DNA from: Lepeophtheirus salmonis
Lineage: Eukaryota > Arthropoda > Copepoda > Siphonostomatoida > Caligidae
DNA: 64,000 nucleotides
Assembly (NCBI RefSeq): GCF_016086655.4
Contig: NC_052132.2
Location: 5,768,805 to 5,832,804, forward strand
Reading direction: 5' to 3'
Below the pieces are notes generated by a model. It was given only the letters and a program-made list of their open reading frames with translations. It did not search any database and was not told the DNA's origin. The translations under genes were made by a program, and so were the position numbers. Below are positions 11,926 to 24,343 of the stretch, in pieces; the stretch's first letter is position 1; each line of letters begins with the position of its first letter.

Positions 11926-12574
11926 AATTTCTTCATTAATTTTAAATTTTTGATTAGATGAAGTTTGTATAACAAATTTTTTTTTTTTTGTTGAGACTTC
12001 CTACTCTTGTTCTTCAATTCAACCTTGATTGATTTTCAATTGAAAAATATAGATGTAAATATCACCTTGCCACTTTTATGTAGAATACTTCATTTGTCTA
12101 CTTCAACTCTGACTCAAGAAAATGGATTTATGAATGACTTATAATTTTGCAAAACTTTTTTTTTCATTAGTCAGTTTAAAGGCAATTTAAAATTAATTTA
12201 AAAATATCAATTGAGAGATATACTTTATACATTAATAAATTAAAATTGAGTTGTAAATATGTGATTATGTACATATACATAAGAGTTGAAGTCTAAATCC
12301 GACTATCTTTATTTCTGTAACTTAGGATATATACATAATTTCTTATCTACACAACCTCACAATATTATTTAGTACATAAACATATATTCAAAACGAATAT
12401 TCTCACCATTATATTTATTTTCATGTTATTGTTATTTTTGATATAAACTTAATGCTTAAAAGTAACTATTTGAAACTATGGAAATTCCTTACGCTTTAAT
12501 CCTATGTTATTAGGCCTATCTTGATTAAAAAATCGATATTTTTGATTTTTTCTGTTAAAAAAATCACCAACCCT

Positions 12575-13130
12575 TCCGATTACTCAAACTGTATCTCATG
12601 GTCACATAATATAATGCCCTAATCCCTTAATGGAACATCCTTTTAGATTGAAGGAAGCAAAAGTTAATGTTAATTGAAATAAACAGAAGTGAAACATTGT
12701 TCTATTAATTTAAATGTTCTTCATCTGCTTCCAAAACGACCTCCGAAGAATCCAACTTATACATTTCCTTGACAAGGGTGTCTGCAGATGGAGGCTGAAT
12801 CCCCCCAAAAAAAAAAAGTATATATATATATACTTAGAGAATCCCCTGCATGGCAAATATACTTCAAAGACTTGCCATGTAAGGCCTAGTAAAAGCCTAG
12901 ATTGATATCTGGTGAGTATGGTGGCCAGAATCAATTCCACCACAACGTCGTATATATGGGATCGTGCACGTCCTACTAAAAGATATAAAACCTCAGATTA
13001 CCAATGGTATCTATCCAAGGTTTCACAATGGGCTTAACGATGTCAAGGTAGACTTCATTTGTGACTGGCTGCTTACTTTGTTTCTATTTACGTTTGACAG
13101 AATGAATGTAAACTATTTTTGAAAACTATA
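12575..13130 (-). pseudogene. Tc1/mariner-type transposase, family F, C-terminal half
   Basis: The minus strand from about 13070 reads PVTNEVYLDIVKPIVKPWID, then a frame interrupted by stops containing WPPYSPDIN, and ends with VLEADEEHLN at about 12712. In the superfamily the first block lies between the first two catalytic aspartates, and the PPYSPD block holds the third acidic position. The QD-type block reads QDVHDP. The element end at 12580-12690 (GTCACATAAT and following) is shared with 10135-10260. The N-terminal half is missing. A C-run, A-run and TA-repeat at about 12805-12833 interrupts the C-terminal coding. The same family appears at 42790-43185. Confidence 0.65.
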
Positions 13131-13306
13131 TAAAAAAAGATTATTTATAGTAATGAAAATCGGGTGAATTTTTTGGCTGATCTTTTTTTTGAGTTGGTCT
13201 ACTGAGGAGTAATATTCCTGGCTATAATTAAGTTAATAGGCTGGTGTAGGATAAATACCTCCTTCAGTTCCTCTTATTAGTAGTCTGATTCTATTTCTTG
13301 TCAAAG

Positions 13307-13379
13307 ATAGTTATATATAATATTGTAGTTTATAGTATAATACTTCGGTCTTTATTCATTTACAAATACTATCATACCA
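13307..13379 (+). repeat. 5' LTR end of the gypsy element
   Basis: Only the last 70 or so bases are confirmed, by comparison with 16455-16537. The LTR probably ends near TATCA at 13374, just before the primer-binding site. The true left boundary could not be placed because the right LTR is truncated by the mariner and a TA repeat. Confidence 0.6.
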
Positions 13380-13392
13380 TGGCGCAGTCGGT
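13380..13392 (+). promoter_or_regulatory. Primer-binding site, TGGCGCAGTCGGT
   Basis: TGGCGCAGTCGGT directly follows the LTR end. TGGCGCAGTCGG-type sites are known in gypsy elements such as 17.6 and 297, where they pair with a tRNA-Ser 3' end to prime minus-strand DNA synthesis. It is unbroken although the rest of the element is decayed. Confidence 0.7.
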
Positions 13393-13959
13393 CTGCAACT
13401 AACTTTATCTGTAATTTATAAAAAAATATCCAACCTGATAGGATCCTTATTCCTTTCCATATCAAGGACTCATCACTATAGAGGATTTAATACGTTTAAG
13501 TCTTAACTTGATTTTTTTTTTTTTTTTTTGAAGATTAGATTAAAAAATCAAATTTAATTAAAGCCGACAATAAAAGATGAAATAACTTCAGTGAATGGTC
13601 AAATTTAGATCAATGTGGAACATTTTGTGCAAATATCTATTTTGATAAATTAAAATCTTCTTCTCTTATTGTTGTTTGTCAAAATGTCAATGGTTTTTAG
13701 CTTGACCGTAAAACATGTCCAAATCTCAATATTAAACACGATAATTTCCCTTAACTTATGTACAAAGATGTCAATTCATTTTTAACAAATGCCAGCACCT
13801 CATTAGAAAACAAAGTCTGGCCAAAAAGGCATACATGGATCAAGGCCCTTCCATCAAAAACAAATGATCCAAAACTATATATGGTAGTAGAAAAGAAATT
13901 TGATTAGTATACAATTGGGTTTTGATGAAACTAATTAGCTTAAACCTACAAAAAGCCAA

Positions 13960-15460
13960 TACGTAAGGGACAAAGATTACACTACAGTTCGATGCTAAGC
14001 CGTTCGCTATTCATTCTGCTCGAAAGGTTGGAGATATTCTTACCTCAATGGTGCCACCCAATAGTCATTGTTTCCAAGTTAAATGGAGATATTAAGTTTT
14101 GCGTGGATTTAACAAAATTCAATTCTCAATTCTTGCGTACGTCATATCATACAAAACCCCCTACTGAAGCAAATGTCTGGTTTCAGTAAAGAAGATCGTG
14201 ATTTTGCTCAAACAGATATAGCAAAAGGACATTGGTAGATGCCCCTAAATTCAGATTCCCAAGAATTGGCAACATCCATGACTCCTTTTGGGATATACAA
14301 ATTCATAAGGTATTCCATGTGATTTATTTCAGTAGGAGATTTCTTCTTCTATACAGGAAATATTGACATTGATAGATTACCCATTACCAATGTTCTAGAC
14401 GATACGGGAATGGTAAAAGCCAAGTTTAATGAACTCGTCACACTAGTTTGTGAAACGTCGGAAAGATGTTCGAAACATGGTTTATATATTATATAAGTCT
14501 GAATCAGTTTAATGTACTAAGATTATTAACTTTGTTGCATAAGAAATTTCTGGGAACTCGATCAGTGCATATTTTAGGAAGACTTCAGCGATATTTGAAT
14601 TCCCTATTCCTACAACTCGTTCCTACAATTTGGTAATTTATTGGATTAGAAAATTTAATTGTTGGTTTTGCTGTGAACTCTCTAAATATAAACAAACCCT
14701 TCGTGATCTCCGCAAGGCCAAGAACGAATTCCAATAGTTATCTGACCATAGCACAGCTTTTGAAACAACTAAGAAAATTATTAAATCTCCTCCGGTCTTA
14801 CCCATGTTTAATAAAAAGGCTGAAACTCACCAACGAACTGATGCTTCAAGGAAAAATGTATTAGGATTTGTACTTTTATAAAAACAAGAGGACTCTAAAG
14901 AATGGACACTAATCCAATGCGATAGTAGATACCTCCAAGAAGCCGAAACTCTATATGCTATGGTCGAACTTGAATTTGAGCAATTTATTGGACTGCACGA
15001 CTGCCACACTTCTCAGTTAGAACAGATTATAGGCCCCTTCAATCATAACTTAACAAATGCACCCTGGATGCTATTGATAACCCAAGAGGCCTTAATTACA
15101 GAACTAAACTTCTCAATTATGCGTTTACAGTTGTTTGGAAAAATGGAATAGAACACTGTATTCCTGATGCATTATTTTGAGCTCCTTTTAGTGATGCAGA
15201 TGATGAAGACACGTGAAGTTACTGTACACTGGTCAAAGCTATACTCTCTGGTTTTATATGAAAGTATATATATCTAAACTGATCGATGATGTTATTAAGA
15301 GATTACCCTCAAGCCACCAAGGAGTAGAAAAAGACAAAATGAAAAGCAAAAAAAAACTATTTTTTGGCCAGGAAGTAATTTTGATATTAAGAAAATAGTA
15401 GAATCATGTTCTCAATGTCAAAAATTCAAACAATCTCTTCAGATCTATTCTCTTGTTATT
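13960..15460 (+). pseudogene. Gypsy pol remnant: reverse transcriptase, RNase H, integrase zinc finger
   Basis: The pieces lie in the normal order with frame changes. The RT start reads HPIVIVSKLNGDIKFCVDLT (about 14056-14120), then KEDRDFAQTDIAKGHW, MTPFGIYKF and, where the YMDD loop belongs, NVLDDTGM (about 14390). RNase H reads TDASRKNVLGFVL (about 14840-14880), then QEAETLYAMVELEFEQF (about 14935) and FTVVWKNGIEHCIPDAL (about 15125-15170). The integrase zinc finger follows, with SSHQGVEK (about 15305), FWPGSNFDIKKIVESCSQCQ and the end at about 15460. At least eight stops or shifts interrupt it. The RT loop has lost Tyr-Met. RNase H wording resembles the minus-strand copy at 20270-20665, suggesting one lineage. 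Confidence 0.75.
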
Positions 15461-15540
15461 CTCTAATATAAAAATATGTCAATGCACCGTGTACAACAGA
15501 TCTGTTAAAATCATTAAGAATATTTTTTTCATTGATGGGC

Positions 15541-16458
15541 GTACATAGTATTCTTGGAAGTGGCAATGGCCCACTGAGGCGGTTATTCCGAAAAACATTA
15601 AAACAACTTAGAAAACCATCATGGGCAATCGCAAAGTGAAGTTGCAAGTGATAGCTGACACTCTGAAGTTATCAAAAGAAAGTGTTTCCACCATCATACA
15701 CGAACATTTGGGTATGAAAAAGCTATTTTCCAAATGGGTGCGGCGTTTACTCACACCTATGCAAAAGCAACAACGAGCAGATAATTCAAATAGCTGTTTG
15801 GAGATGTTCACAAGAAATGAGAAGGAGTTTTTCCGTCGGTTCATCAGAATGGATGAAACATGGATTCACCACTTCACTCCAGAATCAGAATGGCAGTCTG
15901 CTGAGTGTTGTGCAGACGGTGAAAGCCTCCAAAGCGTCCAAAGACTCAAACATCGGCTGGGAAGATCATGGCCTCTGTATTTTTAGATTCGGATGAAGTA
16001 TTATTCATTGACTAGTACTTGGAACATGGAAAAATAATCAACAGCGACTATTATATCGGTTTGTTGGATATTTTGAAGGCCGAAATTACCCAGAAAAGAC
16101 CTCATTTGTAGAAGAAAAAGGTGTTCTTGCACGAAGACAATGGACCGTGTCACAAGTCAATAAAAACAGCCGCAAAATTATGCGAATTGGGGTTTGAATT
16201 GCTACTGCACCCACCATATTCTCCAGATCTGGCCCACAGCGACTACTGGCTCTTTGCAGAACTCAAGAAGATGCTCCGTGGAAAAATATTTGGTTCATAG
16301 GAGGAATTGATTGTCGAAACTGTAGCATATTATGAAGGTCTCGATAAATTGTTCCCCAATCGTGGTATGGAAAAGATAGAGAAATGTAGGAATGATTGTA
16401 TCGTTCTAAAATGAGATTATATTGATCAATAAAAATGACTTTTGGCAAAAAAATGTGT
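15541..16458 (+). pseudogene. Mariner transposase (D,D34D) inside the gypsy element
   Basis: The longest open part starts at 15621 and covers the second helix-turn-helix (IADTLKLSKESVSTIIHEHL) and linker KWVRRLLTPMQKQQR. The catalytic domain follows, with MDETWIHHFTPES (first Asp, codon 15852-15854), HEDNGPCHKS (second Asp, 16136-16138) and YSPDLAHSDYWLF (third Asp, 16241-16243). The last two aspartates are 34 residues apart, the mariner spacing. The usual HQDNAPCHKS reads HEDNGPCHKS here. It is broken by a TAG near 15610, a frameshift near 15920 and later stops (TAG near 16012, 16110 and 16298). The first helix-turn-helix and clear terminal repeats are missing; the right end runs into a TA repeat at 16458. 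Confidence 0.9.
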
Positions 16459-16537
16459 TATATATATATATATATAAAGTAGTAGTTTATAATTTAATAC
16501 TTTGGTATTTATTTATTTACACAAACGATAATATCAC
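16455..16537 (+). repeat. 3' LTR piece of the gypsy element
   Basis: After a (TA)n run, AGTAGTTTATAATTTAATAC and the following TTTGGTATTTATTTATTTAC match the left LTR end at 13320-13375. The part upstream is missing, replaced by mariner and TA repeat. Confidence 0.6.
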
Positions 16538-16848
16538 TTCCTTTTTACTACATTCAATTATATAGAAAATGTTATTGAACATTTGTGTATGTTAATCAAA
16601 GTTGGAGAGTAACCTTGAGGATTCGTTGAAGAGTTATAATTGTAAGTCCTTGTGGGACACAGAGTAGAATTGAGGATCGACATTGGTGAAATTCTTACCA
16701 ATGTCCTTCATTATTTTTCTTCCCCTCCCCTTTGATACAGCTACTTGTAGCTGATCTAATCAAATGTACTGATGGCTAAGAAACATTCTAAGATTCTAAA
16801 ACATTCTAAAAATGGTCAGTGTGGCATTGTTCTTTTGGGGTTTTTTTA

Positions 16849-17215
16849 GGGGAGCAAAACGTGGTCTGTTAATTAATCTTTATTTTCTCATAATCATGAA
16901 AAGGTTTAGTAATTATTTTTTGATATGATGCTTCTGCCGTCCATTTGTATAAACAAACTATAAGAAACTGAAAGCAAGGAGGTTGAGAAGTGCAAGAACG
17001 ACTGCTGAATTACAGAAACAAAGGAAGAGGTTTAACACACCTTATCCGGCCGAAACAAAGATTCTCATATTTGGGGCCTCTGATGGAAAGAAGATACCTC
17101 CTTTCTTTTGAAAGGCTGGACAGAAAATCCTCGAAGAGGCATACTATAAGTTGCTTAAGTACAACATCTGGCCATGTGTTCTATCCGATTCTATCAAGTA
17201 TATAGGTTAAAATAT
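16849..17215 (+). mobile_element. Deleted Tc1-like element, family C
   Basis: The left end GGGGAGCAAAACGTGGTCTG matches the ends at 46384 and 56511. The next 90 bases (TCATAATCATGAAAAGGTTT, then TTTTTTGATAT and ATAAACAAACTATA) follow the 46384 copy step by step. Then, from about 16978, coding resumes much further into the transposase: EKCKN-type text, a YHI-like stretch and ASDGKKIPPFF, then KAGQKILEEAYYKLLKYNIW at about 17110-17175. So the helix-turn-helix and first catalytic part are deleted. No right end found. Confidence 0.7.
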
Positions 17216-19449
17216 TCACGGGAGTTTTCAAGCATCATGCCGTCATGATATGAGGAGATAAAGAGCGCCGTCCGCCGTAAATCGTATCACATATATATTT
17301 ATATTCAAAATCCGGTAAGATGTATCTTAAATAATAACAATAAATATATATATATATATAACCACAATGTAGAAATATCCGGTATTGTATATCATACCTA
17401 GGTGGTCTATATATATTGTCCTATGGTCTCAGGCAAACTATATAATAAACGACATTTTATACAATATAATATATAATGCCGGGATCACATGTCAGCAATG
17501 TGTATTTACATTGCCGACATGTATATATATAAATCATATAAGTTATTGACTTTAAATAAAAATGCAAATTCAAGCAAGCATATTGCATAGGTACTTGTGC
17601 ATTGTGCGCGTTAAATTATTTCCTGTAATCAGCAACACATTTTGATTACATACTCATCGAGCTGGTATTAACTAAAGAATTTGAATTGAAGAAAGGGGGT
17701 ACTTTTCAAACATAATAATAATTTTCACGAACCTTAAGATCTAAATATATTCGGAAATGCAAAAAAGGGGGTTTACTGCACAAATTGAAGCTTATATATA
17801 TGGCCAACCTAGATAATTCGGGCTTGAATCTGCTTTATATCCTTATAAGTTGTAAGGTATGAGGATAACTTTTGATGACGTCATAATAACGAAGTAATAT
17901 TTGATGAGTTTTAAAATGATGAATATCATTCTGATGGAAGTTTATCATTCCCCATCAACAGAAATTACGCATCAAGTATAAATACAGGTTTCTTTTGTTT
18001 GATGTATCAAAAAAATAAGACGAAGGAACCAGATAATTGATATAATATTTGGGATTACAATTGCGATTAACACATAACTCCCTCAGCCCTATTTATCTTA
18101 AACTTACAGAATATATTTATTTTCATCATTTATTGAGAAACTATATTCCCAACAGTTTTTCTCTGGTTTCTAGTGCTCGTATGATGTATGATTAAAGAAA
18201 TAGTGTGTCTCTTTCTGAAACTAGATACCAAATGTTAATTGATGAAGAAAAAAAGAATAAAACAAAATTAATTTATCCTTTGAAAGAAAATTGGAGTAAT
18301 TTTCTATTTTATATCTCAGACTCTAACTTATTTGTCATTCTGGATGCAAGGTTGGCTTCAATATTGATAAAACCATCAATAATAAAATAGAATTTTAAAA
18401 AAACCTCGAGATGCAGGTACAAAAAATGGAAAGAAAGTGTGATAGAAAAACTCCTCTTGGACCATAGAATACAACAGTATGAGTTTCAATACCCAACATA
18501 GACAAAGGGCGGGGTTAATCATGTAATCACTCAGCTGCTGTTATGATCATGACAAGCTTGGAATTATAGAAAGAATTGAAGACCTCTCTGACAATGAAAT
18601 CCCTCTTCGATCAGCAGCTATTTTTCAATTTACGGGAAGTGGGCAAGGATTTGCTAAATGTATGTACACTACAAAATGACAAAATAATAGGTGACTTGTT
18701 GTAAAAAAGAAAGATGAGTGCAATTCATAATGTCATTATAGTCTCTCCTGCTTCAAAAAGTAATATGTATAAGTCAGTTTCTTCGAATGTAGCAAGATTG
18801 TTTAATCGAAAGATGCGGTTGTTTGTAACATCAGAGTATCAGAATAGTTTTGCGGAAATAATATAATAACATGTGTCATTCCAACTTATCAATTTTGAGT
18901 CTCTGTTTTGCTATCTTTTTCTTCTGAAAGTAATATACATTTATAAGGTTTATTATTACAAATGCTTATTTCGTAATAAAGTTTTCTAATCCAATCTTTT
19001 AACATTTAATACTTTGCCTAAACAGTTACTGGTTATTATATATGACCCCAAGGTATTACATAGAATACTTAGGAAAAGTATAAGAAAATCAATATTGACG
19101 GTAAGATATACGAATTGTACAAAATATATTAAGATGTCAGTATGTGCAATACACTATCTTTCAGCATTTTTTTTTTTTTTTTTTTTTGCACGCGTCAGTT
19201 CAATTCTCAATAGTAATATAAACAAAACATATATGTCATAAGATGAATAAATTAATTAATTTGAAATATAACACTCTTATTTGGTTCCTCTCGGAGTCTT
19301 CCTTACGTGTGAGATTGTATTTGCGATTTTTAGGAATTTCCTATTCCTCACATAAATACGACTATTTTCAAGGCGTATTTGTTAAGAGTTTGATTTTTTC
19401 TTTTAATGATTCTACCAACCTTATTTCATAATGTTGTTGCATGATTCGG
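17216..19449. other. No gene seen; AT-rich with hairpin and TA repeats
   Basis: Contains (TA)n at about 17343-17360 and a hairpin at 17487-17522. Small plus-strand frames at 18205, 19014 and 19243 have no family resemblance that I can see. A poly-T tract lies at about 19167-19187. Confidence 0.5.
17487..17522. repeat. Hairpin, 15-bp arms, 6-base loop
   Basis: ACATGTCAGCAATGT (17487-17501) and ACATTGCCGACATGT (17508-17522) pair at 14 of 15 positions around GTATTT. It lies in a TA-rich tract. The arms are GC-richer than the surroundings. No coding context to suggest a terminator or RNA gene. Confidence 0.8.
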
Positions 19450-21350
19450 TATTCAAACTCGACTTCCAATATCTAATGAACATAAACCCCTAGTACCAGT
19501 GTCGTAATAACATTTGCAATTATTACAGATGTTGTGTAATATATTTGGGACGTCATAAACTAATTTTTCCAGTCCACTACTATCTGCTGGGGTTTTTGAC
19601 CATAGGTTTTGTCCATGGATTGGGAGAGTATCTGTACTCACGGTGTGTATTTCTGCACTCTAATATCCCATCTCTAAATTCTTCTGAATCAATTGATTTG
19701 GTTCCACATTTAGTAAGGAGGTTCTTTATATATTTTACGAATGCATCCGCCATTCAGTTGCTTTGAGGATTGTAAGGACTTGATGGAGACCAAATGATAT
19801 CATTCTTTTTTCTTTTAAATAAAACATAAGGGACGAGAAGACTGTGTCTTGATCTGCACTTACATTCTTTGAATATCGAAAGTTAGCAAACCATTTTGAA
19901 AATGTTTCCACTCATACCAGATAAGATATTCCATTTAATATGAGCACATCGGTAGACATGGATTCAAGTATTAGTTGTAGTTTATTATCAGGTTTCAAAC
20001 TCTCTTGGTATTGTACATCTTTTTGGTACGCTTTAGGGACGGCAATTCGTGTTCTTTTCAATACTAAACCCTCCTTAACAGCTAAATCTTCGATTCTGTT
20101 CTTAAATAATTTTACGTAATGATTGTCTACTCTTCCCTTTTCTTTCAGACCACATTTCAGTCTTCATCCACTTTCGCTCAACTTCCGTTATTGGATCGAC
20201 GAACCCAATATTTCGGATTTTATCTTTTATGACCACTACTGTAATCGTGTTTTTCATTTCAGTGTCTAATTATTCTTCTTCTCTTACAGGTTTATCTACT
20301 GGATCTGATGACAAAACATCTGCAATAATATGGCCTTTTCCTTTCTTCCATGATACTTTGAACTGATAAGGCTGATGGGATATTCTATTCTTCTGTACTT
20401 TGGTGTTTTCGATTTGGTTTAAATAATATTTATTGAAAATAGTAGAGAAAGAATGATTATCGGTTATTACTTGGAAGTGCGGTAGTCCACTGAGGTAGAT
20501 ATTACACTTTTTAATGGCCCATATGATGACAAGGGCTTCTAATTCGATCATCGCATATCTTGACTCTGTTGCTGTGATAAATCCCGAACCATATTCAATT
20601 AGTTTCCATCTGTCTCAATGCCATTGTAATAAATCGAAACCGATACCTTTGGTTCCTACACTCTTCATGCCTTACGTTTGATCAATGCATTCTTGTTTCA
20701 ATCGTCATCTGGGTGCAAAATTCCCTATCCCATGCAAGCAAGCTGAGAGATAAAATGGAATCGCCATAGCTCATGGATAAATGTCCCATCTTGGCCAATA
20801 TCTTTGACGAAATACACAACCTCCATGTGCTGACGATTTGCGAGTCTAAAAATCAACTGAATACCTTATACTACTTCCAATCTCGAGTTGTTCATACCTA
20901 CAATTTTGGGCTGGCTTATGAGTTATCTGGTTTGCTTGATAGTAAGTCTAAGTCTTTATAAACTGGTAGGCCTGTAATATAAGACATTGCACCACTATCA
21001 CATACTACAATTTTGTTTCCGACAAACTCTCCGCTTGCATCCAATATGCCATTTTGGAGTATGTTCACCTCACATTCACAAATGAACTTAACTTTTTAGC
21101 TCTACATACTCCAGCAAAATATCCTTTTTCTGCAGTCTCTGCATTCGGCCTCCTTGCAGTCTTCCCAATCGATAAGGAGCCTTGAAATTGCGCTTTCCGT
21201 AGAGGTTTTCTTCAACTCTAGTTCATGATCTCCTACGACTTTGATTCCTTCGTCTTCCATTACCTCTCCTATCATCATCAGCTCTCGAAATTCGATTTAC
21301 GTTCTTCAACACTAGATCGCTTAAGCTGCCATGATTGCTCTTGGCTCTTC
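19450..21350 (-). mobile_element. Ty3/gypsy relic, minus strand, reverse transcriptase lost
   Basis: In minus direction: a Gag zinc knuckle near 21110-21160 (ECRDCRKK, a one-base loss, then GYFAGVC, with Tyr in place of the usual His); a protease-like CDSGAMSYITGLPVY at about 20970-21010; and RNase H from about 20665 (TATESRYAMIELEALVIIWA, ITDNHSFSTIF). The integrase follows with KNRIEDLAVKEGLVLKRTRI (about 20045-20110), a core start VLILNGISYLV and VETFSKW (about 19900-19960), and SPSSPYNPQSN then a stop then MADAFVKYIKN (about 19720-19790). The stop is TGA, plus strand 19754-19756, where Gly is expected. The RT domain is missing between protease and RNase H. No LTRs found. Confidence 0.75.
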
Positions 21351-21384
21351 AAATTAAAACTAAACAAATATACATATTACACCA

Positions 21385-21725
21385 TGGCTAAATACCAACT
21401 ACCCGGAGGGTAACTACGTGTGATCTCAGGACAGTGCCCCCTCCCATACGTCCTCCAGATAACATAGCTCAATTCTGGTCAAAAGAGATACGGCCCCCTT
21501 CCTCACCAGATTTTAACACAATGCAATTTTCAATATGGGGCACCTTGGAGAGGGAAACCAACAGGATCTCACACCCAAATGTGGACTCACTAAAGTCATG
21601 TCAAATGAGTTTGTCATCAACTCCTGCATGGCCTTCAGGTGACGTGTAAAGGCTGTGATTGATAATGAAGGTGGTCATATTGAGTGAAAAGAGTTTTGTA
21701 AAAACCTTGTCTATGCTTAGGACTA
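21385..21725 (+). pseudogene. Tc1-like transposase, family C, C-terminal piece
   Basis: Plus-strand reading gives NTNYPEGNYV, a stop, SQDSAPSHTSS (second catalytic Asp), then a frame change to PPSSPDFNTMQFSIWGTLER and SHPNVDSLKSCQ, and at the end AVIDNEGGHIE followed by a stop at about 21684. The same order is seen at 47180-47520 (NYPEGNYMLTQDGVPS there). The N-terminal half is absent. It abuts the 5' end of the minus-strand gypsy relic. Confidence 0.75.
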
Positions 21726-22861
21726 GTCTCACTGTTTATATATATAGTTTTTCCGGTATATAGTAATATTCTCAGGAAAATGGATTTAAATATTCAAAAT
21801 ATCTTTATGGTCTGTCTTTCATTGTATTTTATCTATTTGGCTGTATAATCGCATTTCAATGATTTTTCATTTTTTCAATATGAAAACTATAATAAAAAAT
21901 GAAACATAAAAGGTTTTAAAACTTTAGTTAATCCGATCTTCAGTTCTTTTTCTTACCATACTCTTGAATAAATATTTATTTTAATAGGATAAATATATGT
22001 TATAATTTTTTAATGAATTAAAGTTAGTTTTTCTTAACAATTTCTACATTTATTCTACGACATTACTAAAGCAATTTCTTGCCTTTACTTGCTATCAGAC
22101 ACTAATGTATAGCATAAAGTAATATTGAATAGTCTCATATCATTTTGATTTCCATATTTCTTTTAATTGTGTGCATGGAAATTCTTTTGGAGCCTTGTCA
22201 CCGACGCTCGAAATTACTTGCAAGTGGGGAAATATAATGATAATGTCATCAGAAGCGTACCTATGATTTAATTTTTTTTTTTTTTTTTTTTTTGGGGGGG
22301 AGCTGGGACAAGGTTTTTTCTATGAGGGCTAGTTTTTTCGACAATTTTGGCTTATTTTTTTTTATAAATGCCAAATTTGAGAAATACATTTCTTTTTAGC
22401 AGTGACAAAAAAATGAAACTTCCTCAAATAATTTATAATTTTATCTTAACGGAACGATTTTTTTAATGAAAAATTCTACAAAAGAGAGGAAGGGGGTTCT
22501 GGTTCTGGCGCTCCTGTTTCCAGTCTATTGTGGGTTGGTTTATCGGTACTTTGCGGCTCGTGCATTTCAAACGGATATTGAAACCGGTAATTGAAGATTT
22601 ACCACGTCATACAAAAATTGGCACAGCAACGACATCATCTCTCAAACTTCTGACACCGACGTTATTTTAGGCATTTTATTCAGTTATCTATCGACTATCA
22701 CCATCTAATATTTTATTAATATTGAATATTAAAGGCGGGAATGATAACGTTCTTTATAGAAGAAGATGTATAGTATTTAATCAATGATGCCATAAGTATT
22801 TCTTTATTTCTTCTCTTCTCCTCGCACGCTTTTCTATTCTTACCAAAATTATCAACCTTAA
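21726..22861. other. No gene seen
   Basis: AT-rich sequence with a poly-T tract followed by a G-run at about 22269-22300. The slightly GC-richer part at 22490-22620 shows no open frame of note. Confidence 0.45.
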
Positions 22862-23098
22862 TTATGATATACATCAAGGTTATAGAAGTACAAGGTTAGA
22901 CCATCATGTAATGGGCCTTGCTAAAATTTTGCTTCAATTTGATGTATCGTACCGACTGCTGGGAAAGAAAGACAGATTTCAACAACACAACAACTCATAC
23001 TCTATGACGTCAATATCAAAAAGCGTGGTGGAAGTCAAGCATCATTCGTACACACGTTATGGTATAAACTTGTACTTCTAATAAGCTTGATTTACATT
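22862..23098. mobile_element. MITE-like element with about 27-bp inverted ends
   Basis: ATCAAGGTTATAGAAGTACA near 22873 and its near-complement at about 23064-23092 (TTGTACTTCTAATAAGCTTGAT) form inverted ends about 170 bases apart. There is no coding between. The size and end structure fit a miniature inverted-repeat transposable element. The superfamily is unknown and the target duplication could not be fixed. Confidence 0.5.
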
Positions 23099-24343
23099 AG
23101 AGAGTAATCATTTTTTTTTAAAGACCAGTCTCCTTGGGTACATATATATTGTACACCCCCGCAATATTTCATAAATACCGCAATATTGTTATTTTTTATA
23201 TCAAAACTATGTACATGCTATACATCAGGACGCATTATTTAAAGTTCCCCCTGTATACAAGTTCGATGCCATATGCACACGCCTGCAATAGTTCATTAAT
23301 ACTACTACAGTGGTATTCCTTCTTTCAAAATAAGTTCATTCTGTGACTGTATTTCATAGAGACAGACTTTACTTTATTAATCTAGATTAACTATTTTTGG
23401 GGTAATTATACAATATTATTAAAACAGGAGAAAATCCTGCCCTTTTTTTTAAAAATCATGAATGCATAATGGCTAATATTGTTAGATATATCTGAGTCAA
23501 TTATTCAGATTTTTGGAGTTGAATTAAGATACCCAAGAATCTTAGCTCTGGTTTAGAACCTCTCCTCTAATTTAAGAGACTAATTTTTGCTCTTTTATGG
23601 CATTTCAAATGAAATATGTCAATGTATCACTCTTTTATTATTTCAATTAATTTTACTTACTTTCAGTACAATTTGCAGCAGATTTAAAGGGTAAATTAGA
23701 ATCATTTGTTCATATAAATTGAAAATCATTTTTCAAAAAATTACACACTTAATTTTTCGAAAAATTGTTCTAGCTTGCTTTTGCGTTGACGAAACAAAAA
23801 TATAGTATGACTGGTACGGTACATTAAACCTGCAGTTCGATACGAACAGCGGTTCATCTTTCACGGTACGCGGTTGATACGAGGTAATAGCAAAATGTAG
23901 TTTTTCAAGTTTTTTATAATTAATTTTCTGTAAGAATAAATTATTCCTAAATAAACTTCTCTGTTATTCATGATTTTCTATTTTTTTTTCTTTTTTTAAG
24001 TGAGCTTTACTTCATTTTTAGGTAACAAATAAGATCGATTAGCAGTCACAATATCGTCAACAAATTATTTCGCTTGATACGGGTGTACATACCTGTCGTT
24101 GCCATTTATCATGAAGCTAACTTGGAAACATTAGTAAAATTATTTAGATTACCCCTCCACCAACTCATATGGTTTTTTTCAACTGGGATGTGTTTTATCA
24201 TTTTGTACAATGTCATTATCTCTTTTTTGTATAACAAACAAATAACACAATTATTTCTTAAATAAAAGGATGCTTATGGATTAAATCTAATAATTTGAAG
24301 AAAAAAAATTGTCAAAATATGTAATACGTGATTATGAATTATA
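23099..24343. other. No gene seen
   Basis: AT-rich. The open frames at 23134 and 24074 are Tyr/Ile/Phe-rich translations of AT-rich DNA without recognisable domains. Confidence 0.45.

Larger units (their letters stand above)
13300..16537 (+). mobile_element. Ty3/gypsy LTR retrotransposon, decayed, with mariner inserted
   Basis: Two LTR-end segments flank a pol region in the order reverse transcriptase, RNase H, integrase zinc finger. The left LTR end (about 13307-13375) and right LTR piece (about 16455-16537) share GTAGTTTATA.T.TAATACTT.GGT.TTTATT.ATTTACA in order. A primer-binding site follows the left LTR. Gag and protease are absent between 13393 and 13960. The integrase core is missing, and a mariner lies at 15541-16458 in its place. 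RNA-to-DNA copying would have used the reverse transcriptase; the element is dead now. Confidence 0.75.
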
